A DNA stretch of 8,306 bases from Verrucomicrobiales bacterium (GTDB lineage Bacteria; Verrucomicrobiota; Verrucomicrobiae; Limisphaerales; UBA9464), in NCBI GenBank assembly GCA_005789375.1, contig SXXZ01000291.1, positions 1 through 8,306 on the forward strand. The letters run 5' to 3'. A program made the position numbers and the translations under genes. The notes below the pieces were generated by a model, which searched no databases, was not told where the DNA came from, and saw nothing but the letters and a program-made list of their open reading frames with translations. Positions 1 to 6,674 of the stretch are shown here, piece by piece. Each line of letters begins with the position of its first letter. Position 1 is the first letter of the stretch.

Positions 1-1
1 A

Positions 2-757
2 TGGAATACGGCCTACCCCGGCATCCCTGCTGTCGGCGGCTTGGCTAGTGGCGATTTCTCGGCCGAGCAATGTCAGGTCTACTTCAATGGCGGAGTCCAT
101 GAACAGGGACTCGTTGCCGTAGCTCTCTGTGGGGATGTCACGCTCGAGACGGTGGTGTCACAAGGGTGCACGCCCATCGGCGAGAGTTGGACAATAACGC
201 GAGCGGACCGAAATTTCATCTTAAGGATCGGCAATCGTCCTGCCTATTCGGTCTTGATGGAGACCTTCGAGGGCATGAATGAGGAGGACCGCAAGAAAAG
301 CCAAAACAACCTCTTCGTAGGCCTTGCCATCGATGAGTACCGCGAGGAATTGCACTGCGGTGATTTCTTAGTCCGCAATCTTTTGGGTGGAGACCCCAAG
401 AATGGAGCCCTGGCCGTCGGGGCCTACCCGCGCACCGGACAAACCCTCCAGTTCCAGCGACGCGACTCGGAGACAGCCGACGCAGAACTGTCGGCCCTGC
501 TGGCACAATCGCGCACACAGTTGGGCGGACGCCCGATTTACGGGGGATGCCTGACCGTTTGCAATGGCCGCGGATCCCGGCTCTTTGGCACCCCAAACCA
601 CGACGCGGGCCTCGTGCAAGATCAACTGGGCAGCACTGCCATCACCGGGTTTTTCGGACACGGCGAGTTGGGTCCGGTGGCCCGCCAAAATTTCCTGCAC
701 GGCTACACGGCCTCGCTCGGACTCTTCGTACCCAAGTCGACGACTCTCCCGAGATAA
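2..757 (+). CDS. FIST-domain sensory protein, 5' partial
   Basis: The frame is open from the first bases of the window and ends at TGA 755-757, giving 251 residues. FIST proteins usually run to about 380-400 residues, so roughly a third is missing upstream. An in-frame TTG at 41 is an artefact of the window edge: the residues before it (PGIPAVGG, then LASGDF) already read as the FIST_N glycine-rich block. The C-terminal half carries FIST_C signatures: YGGCLTVCNGRG around 545-580, GFFGHGELGPV at 647-679 and NFLHGYTASLGLF at 689-727. FIST domains are proposed to bind small ligands in bacterial signal transduction, often alone or beside kinase and cyclase domains. No output domain follows here, so this may be a stand-alone sensor or may have one upstream. 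No transmembrane stretch is visible in this part. Family assignment is strong; ligand and pathway are unknown. Confidence 0.88.
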   Translation, partial: WNTAYPGIPAVGGLASGDFSAEQCQVYFNGGVHEQGLVAVALCGDVTLETVVSQGCTPIGESWTITRADRNFILRIGNRPAYSVLMETFEGMNEEDRKKSQNNLFVGLAIDEYREELHCGDFLVRNLLGGDPKNGALAVGAYPRTGQTLQFQRRDSETADAELSALLAQSRTQLGGRPIYGGCLTVCNGRGSRLFGTPNHDAGLVQDQLGSTAITGFFGHGELGPVARQNFLHGYTASLGLFVPKSTTLPR

Positions 758-798
758 ACAAGTCTGGGCCCCACTCCAGCGTCCCCCTCATCTCCCCT

Positions 799-846
799 GG
801 AGACGTCTCCGAGAGTTGCCACAACCGCCCCCCTTCTGCCTTTATT
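799..846 (+). promoter_or_regulatory. Possible regulatory stretch upstream of thrS
   Basis: The 121-base gap between the FIST gene and thrS holds a perfect 12-base palindrome, GGAGACGTCTCC (799-810). It is followed by a weak sigma70-like pair, TTGCCA (816-821) and TTTATT (841-846), with a 19-base spacer that is longer than ideal. The palindrome has no loop, so as DNA it would be an operator-like site rather than a hairpin terminator. No T-box-like structure is evident, and the gap is too short for one. Nothing beyond position and symmetry supports a function. Confidence 0.18.
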
Positions 847-878
847 TGCGTCCATCTGCTGCCAATCCCGATTCCTGA

Positions 879-2876
879 ATGAACGACGAACAACAACCCC
901 AGTTTGAATCCGCCAAGTCTGAGGTTCAGCGCAAGACGCTGGACCAGCGGGAGCAGATGAACGAGTTGATGCGCCTGCGTCACTCCTGCGCGCACATCTT
1001 GGCGGCCGCAGTCCTGCGACTCTGGCCCGATGCGTTGTTGGACATTGGTCCCCCAACGGAAGAGGGCTTTTACTACGATTTCGACCTGAAGCACCGCTTC
1101 ACTCCGGAAGACTTCCCCAAGATCGAAGAGGAGATGCGGAAGATCACCAAGGAGAACCAAGTCTTCGAGAAGTCGATCCAGACCCGGGCCGAGGCGTTGG
1201 CCTATTTCGAGGGCAAGGGTCAGACCTTCAAGGTGCAACGCATGGGCGACATCCCCGAGGGCGAGCCCATCAGCTTCTTCAAGAACGGCGAGTTCGTGGA
1301 TCTGTGCGCCGGCCCCCACGTGATGCGCACGGGCAACGTGAAGCCCGGGGGCATCAAGCTCCTGAAGGTCGCCAGCGCGTATTTTCGAGGCAACGAGAAG
1401 AACCCCCAACTCCAGCGCCTCTACGGCACGGCCTTCAAGAACAAGGAGGAGTTGGACAACTGGCTCCTGATGCAGGAGGAAGCCCGCAAGCGCGACCACC
1501 GAAAGATCGGCACCGAGATGGGGCTCTTCGCCATGGATCCAGAATATGTCGGGCCCGGCCTGCCGCTGTGGCTACCGAAAGGGACCGTGCTGGTGGAGGA
1601 ACTGGAACGGTTGGCCAAGGAAACCGAATTCCAGGCCGGCTACGTGCGCGTCAAGACGCCCCATCTGGCCAAGGAGAAGATGTACAAGACCTCCGGTTAC
1701 CTCCCGTACTACGCCGAGTCCATGTTCCCCCCGATGGAAATGCTCGAGGAGGACGAACGGAAGAAGCGCGATGCGCTCATGGAACGCCGTGCCGACCTCA
1801 TCCAACTCGCCGAAGGCATGGGCAAGGCCATTGCACCCAACCCCAGCGGCTACACGGAAGAGCAGGTTCGCCACGACATCCAGAAACTGGAAACCGAGAT
1901 CACCCTTCTGGGCGGACGGTATTATCTGAAGGCGATGAACTGCCCGCATCACCACCGCATCTTTGCGGCGGAACCGCGCAGCTACCGCGACCTGCCGCTA
2001 CGGCTCGCCGAATACGGCACCTGCTACCGCTACGAGCAGTCCGGAGAGCTCTTCGGTGTCATGCGCGTCCGCAGCATGAACATGAATGACGCGCACATTT
2101 ACTGCACGGCCGAGCAGTTCGCCGAGGAGTTCCGGGCGGTCAACGAGATGTACCTGAAGTACTTCAAGATTTTTGGGCTCGACCGCTACCAAATGCGCTT
2201 CAGCACCCATGATCCGGCACGCTTGGGTCAAAAGTTCGTCAACGAACCCGAACTCTGGAAGAAGACCGAAGACATGGTTAGGCAGGTCCTCATCGAGTCC
2301 GGCATTAACTACGTGGAGGTGGCCAACGAGGCGGCATTCTACGGACCCAAGATCGACGTGCAGGTCTGGAGCGCCATCGGCCGCGAATTCACCATCGCCA
2401 CCAACCAGGTCGATTTCGCCGTGCCCGCCCGCTTCGGCCTGACTTACCGCGACCGGGACAACACCGAAAAGACTCCGCTGTGCATCCACCGCGCCCCGCT
2501 GGGCACGCACGAGCGGTTCATCGGCTTCCTCATCGAGCACTATGCGGGCACCTTCCCGCTCTGGCTGGCCCCCGAACAGGTGCGTGTCCTGACGCTCAAC
2601 GACGAGGCGCCGCTGGTGGAATATGCCAAGTCGATCACCGCTGAGCTGCGCGCTCAGTTCGTCCGCGTGGAAGGCGACTGGAGTGCCAACCCCGTGAAAG
2701 CGAAGATCGCCGACGCCGAAACTTCCAAGGTTCACACCATGCTGGTCGTCGGCCAACGCGACCTCGAGGCCGGGGTCGTTAGTGTCCGCCTGCACGGCAA
2801 GGGCAATGTGGGTGCGAAGCCCCGGGGCGAGGTCGTCGCCGACCTGCTGGCCTCCATCCGCGAACGCCGCGCCTGA
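879..2876 (+). CDS. thrS: Threonyl-tRNA synthetase (TGS-less form)
   Basis: This class II synthetase charges tRNA-Thr with threonine in the cytoplasm. The start is fixed: TGA at 876-878 is in frame immediately before ATG 879. The 665-residue product opens with a short charged leader and then the editing domain: HxxxH at H35/H39 and DLCAGPH at 141-147, so the residues that clear Ser-tRNA-Thr are intact. The catalytic core shows MNCPHHH at 353-359 (zinc ligand C355), RSYRDLPLRLAEYG at 367-380, the motif 2 arginine in CYR (R384), DAHIYC (zinc ligand H406) and IHRAPLGTHERF at 536-547 (zinc ligand H537, motif 3). The anticodon-binding domain begins near 562 (WLAPEQV). Two oddities stand out: the N-terminal TGS domain is absent, and about 58 charged, helix-prone residues (roughly 287-344) sit between the MFPP block and MNCP, where E. 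coli ThrRS has a short link. No Shine-Dalgarno sequence is visible. Identification is certain. Confidence 0.98.
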   Translation: MNDEQQPQFESAKSEVQRKTLDQREQMNELMRLRHSCAHILAAAVLRLWPDALLDIGPPTEEGFYYDFDLKHRFTPEDFPKIEEEMRKITKENQVFEKSIQTRAEALAYFEGKGQTFKVQRMGDIPEGEPISFFKNGEFVDLCAGPHVMRTGNVKPGGIKLLKVASAYFRGNEKNPQLQRLYGTAFKNKEELDNWLLMQEEARKRDHRKIGTEMGLFAMDPEYVGPGLPLWLPKGTVLVEELERLAKETEFQAGYVRVKTPHLAKEKMYKTSGYLPYYAESMFPPMEMLEEDERKKRDALMERRADLIQLAEGMGKAIAPNPSGYTEEQVRHDIQKLETEITLLGGRYYLKAMNCPHHHRIFAAEPRSYRDLPLRLAEYGTCYRYEQSGELFGVMRVRSMNMNDAHIYCTAEQFAEEFRAVNEMYLKYFKIFGLDRYQMRFSTHDPARLGQKFVNEPELWKKTEDMVRQVLIESGINYVEVANEAAFYGPKIDVQVWSAIGREFTIATNQVDFAVPARFGLTYRDRDNTEKTPLCIHRAPLGTHERFIGFLIEHYAGTFPLWLAPEQVRVLTLNDEAPLVEYAKSITAELRAQFVRVEGDWSANPVKAKIADAETSKVHTMLVVGQRDLEAGVVSVRLHGKGNVGAKPRGEVVADLLASIRERRA

Positions 2877-2889
2877 TCCCGAGTGATAC

Positions 2890-2927
2890 CCCTCTCGGAG
2901 TCTCCGCTCAGGTGGAGATTCCGAGGG
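2890..2927 (+). terminator. Stem-loop after thrS (terminator-like, no T-tract)
   Basis: The arm at 2890-2905 (CCCTC, TC bulge, GGAGTCTCC) pairs with 2914-2927 (GGAGATTCCGAGGG) through 14 pairs, one of them G-T, across an 8-base loop (GCTCAGGT). It begins 14 bases after the thrS stop. The right arm is followed by GAAAACACGG rather than a run of T, so it is not a canonical intrinsic terminator. It could instead protect the thrS mRNA 3' end or act in factor-assisted termination. It also covers the GTG at 2912, which argues against that codon as the start of the next gene. Confidence 0.4.
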
Positions 2928-2992
2928 AAAACACGGGATGCCTTGGGGTGCCCCTTGACCCCGTACCGTTGCGCCTCATCCTCCGGCCCCCA

Positions 2993-5188
2993 ATGTTTGA
3001 TCTGGGATCGCTCAATCCGCAGCAACGAGCAGCCGTGGTCACCCACTCCGGTCCGGTCCTCATCCTGGCCGGAGCCGGCACGGGCAAGACGCGCACCCTG
3101 ACTTGCCGGATTGCCCACATGATCAGCAAGGGCATTGCTCCTGGCCATATCCTGTCGGTCACCTTCACCAACAAAGCGGCCAAGGAGATGCTCGAGCGGG
3201 TCAACGAGATGATCCCTAAGGTACGTAAATCTCGTCAGGATCCCGGGGCGCCGGAAGACCCGTTCCTTGAACGCCCCACCTTGTGCACATTCCACTCGCT
3301 CTGTGTGCGGATCCTCCGACAACACATCGAGAAACTGGGCTACAAAAAGAACTTCGTCATCTACGACACCGGCGATCAACTCGCCGCGATGAAAAAGATT
3401 CTGAGCCAAATCTCGGCCAAGGGAGAAAAGACCGATGCCGGAGCCGTGCTGTCCATGCTCAGCAAGTTCAAGAATGGCGGCAGCCGCGGTGGCTTCGAAG
3501 ACCCTTCGGTTCGCGCCCTGGCTGAACACGTGGCTCGCCGCTACGAGAGCGCCCTCCACGCCTGCAATGCCGTGGACTTCGACGACCTCATCCTCCTGAC
3601 CTTGCGGCTTTTCCGGGAACATCCCGAAGCCCTGGAAGCCTGCCGGCGCAAGTACCGCTATGTCATGGTGGACGAATATCAGGACACCAACGCTAGCCAG
3701 TTCGAGCTCATTAATCATCTAGCCAGCGCCTCACGAAACCTCTGTGTGGTGGGTGACGATGACCAATCCATCTACGGGTGGCGCGGGGCCGAGATCGCCA
3801 ATATTCTAGACCTCGAAAAGCATTACCCCGAGGTCAAAATCATTAAGCTGGAGCAAAATTACCGCTCCACCAACATCATCCTCCGCGCCGCCAACGCCGT
3901 CATCCGACAGAACACGCGGCGACGTGAAAAGAGCCTGTGGTCGGCCAAAGGTGAAGGCAGCAAAATCACCCTCTACGCCTTCGACACCGACGAGACCGAA
4001 GGCCGGACCGTGGCGGAGAACATCGAGTACGACCGACTCACCCAGCAGATCAACTGGGGCAAGCAGGCCATCCTGTTCCGCACGAATATCCAGTCGCGCC
4101 CCATCGAAGCGGCTCTGCGCAAGGCGCGGATCCGATACCGGTTGATCGGCGGCCAGAGTTTCTTCGATCGCAGCGAGATCAAAGACATTCTCGCCTACCT
4201 CAAGAGCTTCGTAAATCCGAACGACGATGTGAACTTGCTGCGCATCGCCAATAAGCCGGCCCGGGGACTCAGCGATGTCACCATGGAGCGACTTCTGGCC
4301 TTCAGCGCTGACCGCAAAGCCAGCGTGTACACCATCATGAGGCACACCGACGTGCTGGCCTCCTTTCAGGCACGGACGCGCGATTCTATCACCGCCTTCG
4401 CCCACTGGATTGATACAACGCGGGCTCCCCTGCTCCAGAACTCACCCATTTGCCTGAGCAACTGGGCCGATCATTGGCTCGAGGAAACCGGTTATTTGGC
4501 AGACTTGCGCAGGGCCGAAAAAAACCAAGACGTGGCCGACAACCGGGTGCGCAACATCCAAGAACTCATCGATGATCTGGACGGCGAATTGACCGCCGAG
4601 GCCCGTCGCAAGAAGCGCGAGGAGACTGCCCCCAAGAAGTCTACCAAACCCGTGGACCTAGAGAACGATCCCGAGGGATTGCTCTCGGACATGACACCCG
4701 CCCCACGGCCCAGCGGACCGCTGTTGCCCAACGCCGTCCCAGAGTTTCTCGGCAAGCCCATGGACCGGCTCGATGAGTTTCTGGCAGGGATCACCCTGGA
4801 TCAAGAACGCGAGGAAGAGAAGGACACGACCGGAGACCAGGTGACCCTCATCACCATGCACGCCGCCAAAGGTCTTGAGTTTCCTCATGTCCACATCGTG
4901 GGAGTGGAAGACGGTCTCCTGCCCCACTCCCGCAGCAAGGATGAGGGAACCCTCGACGAAGAACGCCGTCTCTTCTACGTGGGCATTACCCGAGCCCAAG
5001 AGACCTTGCGCATCAGCCACTGCTCAGGACGCCGGCGCTACGACCAAGTAATGCCCTGTCACCCCTCCCCCTTCCTGCGAGAACTCCCGCCCGAATGCGT
5101 CGAGGACGCCGATGAGGCAGCCGCCCGACCGGTGGATAAAGACGACGGCGGAGACTGGTTCAAGGCCATGCGCGAGGCCTTGGAATGA
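2993..5188 (+). CDS. Rep/UvrD-type superfamily 1A DNA helicase
   Basis: This is an ATP-dependent 3'-5' DNA translocase acting on replication forks or repair intermediates in the cytoplasm. Starting at ATG 2993 the protein has 731 residues and begins directly with the Q motif (LNPQQRAAV, 7-15). All helicase motifs are present: Walker A GAGTGKT (27-33), Ia TFTNKAAKEM (57-66), Ib TFHSLC (99-104), Walker B VDEYQDT (226-232), III GDDDQSIYGWRGA (254-266), IV EQNYRST (287-293), V MHAAKGLEFPHV (622-633) and VI EERRLFYVGITRAQ (656-669). The 2B region contains SFFDRSEIKDILAYL (389-403). The GLEFPHVHIVGVEDGLLPH stretch and an acidic C-terminus without an obvious Tudor-like PcrA/UvrD tail resemble Rep more than PcrA/UvrD. 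A GTG at 2912 would add 27 residues unlike any helicase and lies inside the stem-loop, so it was rejected. Residues about 531-592 form a charged, proline-rich insert. The helicase family is certain; the exact subfamily is less so. Confidence 0.95.
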   Translation: MFDLGSLNPQQRAAVVTHSGPVLILAGAGTGKTRTLTCRIAHMISKGIAPGHILSVTFTNKAAKEMLERVNEMIPKVRKSRQDPGAPEDPFLERPTLCTFHSLCVRILRQHIEKLGYKKNFVIYDTGDQLAAMKKILSQISAKGEKTDAGAVLSMLSKFKNGGSRGGFEDPSVRALAEHVARRYESALHACNAVDFDDLILLTLRLFREHPEALEACRRKYRYVMVDEYQDTNASQFELINHLASASRNLCVVGDDDQSIYGWRGAEIANILDLEKHYPEVKIIKLEQNYRSTNIILRAANAVIRQNTRRREKSLWSAKGEGSKITLYAFDTDETEGRTVAENIEYDRLTQQINWGKQAILFRTNIQSRPIEAALRKARIRYRLIGGQSFFDRSEIKDILAYLKSFVNPNDDVNLLRIANKPARGLSDVTMERLLAFSADRKASVYTIMRHTDVLASFQARTRDSITAFAHWIDTTRAPLLQNSPICLSNWADHWLEETGYLADLRRAEKNQDVADNRVRNIQELIDDLDGELTAEARRKKREETAPKKSTKPVDLENDPEGLLSDMTPAPRPSGPLLPNAVPEFLGKPMDRLDEFLAGITLDQEREEEKDTTGDQVTLITMHAAKGLEFPHVHIVGVEDGLLPHSRSKDEGTLDEERRLFYVGITRAQETLRISHCSGRRRYDQVMPCHPSPFLRELPPECVEDADEAAARPVDKDDGGDWFKAMREALE

Positions 5189-5221
5189 TCCCCACTTTCG
5201 TGGCAGCTTCCCACATACGCT

Positions 5222-6136
5222 GTGTTTTCCCGAGTTGTTGAATGGTTTCTGCACGCCCTGTTGGGTTCGATCCGTTGCTTACCACTGGTGACGGTCGCCC
5301 GATTGGGGCGTCTGCTCGGCGGCCTGGCTTACCGACTCGACCGCCGCCACCGCCGCGTGGCCGAAGACAACATTGCCAAGACCTTCCCCGAGTTGAGGCC
5401 GAAGGAAATACAGTCCTTGGCCCTAGAGAACTTTCGACGCATCGGGGAGGCCTACGCTTGCGCCATCCGCACCCCGGGCATGGATTCCAAAGAGTTGTTA
5501 GCACGCATTGAGTTCGTGGGTCTTGACGACCTATTGCAAAGCGGTGCCGAGCGCCTGGTCGTAGCCACAGGCCATTTCGGCGGCTTCGACTTGCTCGCGC
5601 ATGTGCAGGGTCATTGGCCAGAATGGCATTTGGCGACCACCTACCGGGCCCAACGGTTTACCCCCCTCAACACGGCCCTACAACGTCTGCGGGCCCTGAC
5701 CGGAGTCGAGTTCATCGAGCGGCACAATGCGGTCCAAGCCGTCTCCGAGCTCTTCAATAAAAATAAGTCCATACTGGCCCTGTTCTCGGACCAACACGGC
5801 GGAGGCAAGGGGCTGTGGCTGCCATTTCTCGGGCGTGACTGTTCCTGCAGTCCCGCTCCAGCCGTCATCGCCCTGCGCTACAAGGCGCTTCTGACCATGG
5901 CCATTTGCTACCGCACTGACCTAGCGCGCTGGCGAATTGAAGTCGGCCCTGTGGTTCCGACTCACGACGAACACGGACAGGAACGCTCATTGGAGGACAT
6001 CACCCTCGAGATCCATCGCCAATATGACATCGCCGTGCGCCGAGATCCGGCGAATTGGTTCTGGGTTCATCGACGGTGGAAACCCCCCACGGCCAATCAG
6101 AGGACCCACGATCAAGCGCCGGGCCCGTCCTCATGA
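5222..6136 (+). CDS. Lipid A biosynthesis acyltransferase (LpxL/HtrB family)
   Basis: This membrane-bound enzyme adds a secondary acyl chain to a lipid A precursor at the cytoplasmic face of the inner membrane. The 304-residue product has the family HX4D/E catalytic motif as GHFGGFD (H118, D123), followed by the YR...FTPLN region (141-150). The second conserved block SDQHGGGKGLWLPFLGR (189-205) corresponds to the usual DQ...G..VPFFGR, and the C-terminal NWFWVHRRWK (278-287) is the family ending. A hydrophobic N-terminal segment (EWFLHALLGSIRCLPLV, 7-23) would anchor it. GTG 5222 is the only plausible start: the helicase stop at 5186-5188 is in the same frame and no other start codon lies between. 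There is no visible Shine-Dalgarno, and the 33-base gap suggests co-transcription with the helicase. The last four bases overlap the heptosyltransferase start. Chain length and acceptor position cannot be read from sequence. Confidence 0.93.
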   Translation: MFSRVVEWFLHALLGSIRCLPLVTVARLGRLLGGLAYRLDRRHRRVAEDNIAKTFPELRPKEIQSLALENFRRIGEAYACAIRTPGMDSKELLARIEFVGLDDLLQSGAERLVVATGHFGGFDLLAHVQGHWPEWHLATTYRAQRFTPLNTALQRLRALTGVEFIERHNAVQAVSELFNKNKSILALFSDQHGGGKGLWLPFLGRDCSCSPAPAVIALRYKALLTMAICYRTDLARWRIEVGPVVPTHDEHGQERSLEDITLEIHRQYDIAVRRDPANWFWVHRRWKPPTANQRTHDQAPGPSS

Positions 6137-6672
6137 GCTCCACCCTCATCACCCCCCAGCACATCGTCATTCGGAGCGTGAATTGGCTGGGAGACGCTGT
6201 CATGACGACCCCAGCAGTTCTCCGTCTTCGGGAACGCTTCCCCGAGGCGCAGATCACCCTACTCTGCCCAGAAAAGCTCCACGATCTCTGGATCTCCCAT
6301 CCAGCGGTGGATGCCGTGCAAACCTTTAAGACCGGCGAGAGATTTCTGTCGGTGGCGCGCCGCCTGCGCTCAATCGATGCCGACTTGGCGGTGATCTTTC
6401 CCAACTCCCTGCGTTCTGCGCTGGAGACTTGGTGGGCAGGCATTCCGAAGCGGGTCGGATTAGGGGGAGGTCTTCGAAGCTGGCTGCTCACCGATGGTGT
6501 CCGACCGGTCCCAGGCGCGGTGCGCATGCGCAAGCGAACCCAGGCCGAGGTGCACCGACTGACAACGACGCGAACAAGCCTCACCGCTCCCCGAACCGCC
6601 TATCCGACCGGCTCCCATCAACTCCACCACTACCTCCGTTCAGCGCGCATGCGTGAAGGTGGATTGGGCTAG
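6133..6672 (+). pseudogene. waaF: ADP-heptose:LPS heptosyltransferase II, N-terminal half only
   Basis: WaaF-type GT9 enzymes transfer heptose from ADP-heptose to the inner LPS core at the cytoplasmic face of the inner membrane. The ATG at 6133 overlaps the acyltransferase stop (ATGA), typical of translational coupling. The 179-residue product opens with IRSVNWLGDAVMTTPA (13-28), the GT9 N-terminal signature including the conserved D21. It continues with FPNSLRSALETWWAGIPKR (89-107), a MRKR motif (132-135) and HQLHHYL (162-168). Similarity then stops: RSARMREGGLG and TAG follow. Family members have about 350 residues, so the whole C-terminal Rossmann domain that binds ADP-heptose is missing, and no later frame in the window restores it. 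The next sequence is transposase, so disruption by insertion near 6636-6672 is the simplest reading. The fragment is not expected to be active. Assignment to HepII rather than another GT9 member rests on the NWLGDAVMTTP style. Confidence 0.85.
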
Positions 6673-6674
6673 GA

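Noticed and set aside
1..48. ATG at position 1 as a gene start
   Set aside because: Its frame hits TAG at 46-48. The real coding frame is frame 2, already open at the edge with FIST-like residues.
642..1499. Long minus-strand open frame (285 codons) opposite the FIST and thrS genes
   Set aside because: It lies opposite two genes with clear family motifs, and its leucine/valine-rich translation looks like GC-rich antisense. No domain is recognisable.
2912..2992. Upstream GTG start that would extend the helicase by 27 residues
   Set aside because: The extra residues do not resemble a helicase N-terminus, the GTG falls inside the stem-loop, and ATG 2993 starts right at the Q motif.
2732..3718. 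Long minus-strand open frame (328 codons) opposite the thrS end and helicase start
   Set aside because: It spans the complement of two conserved genes and the stem-loop, and its translation shows no motif. It is a shadow frame.
6521..6654. Palindrome TGCGCATGCGCA (6521-6532) and a similar GCGCATGCG (6645-6653) as possible IS ends
   Set aside because: The first lies inside readable heptosyltransferase sequence (VRMRK), so it cannot be an element end. The similarity is short and GC-biased, with no inverted partner at 7930.
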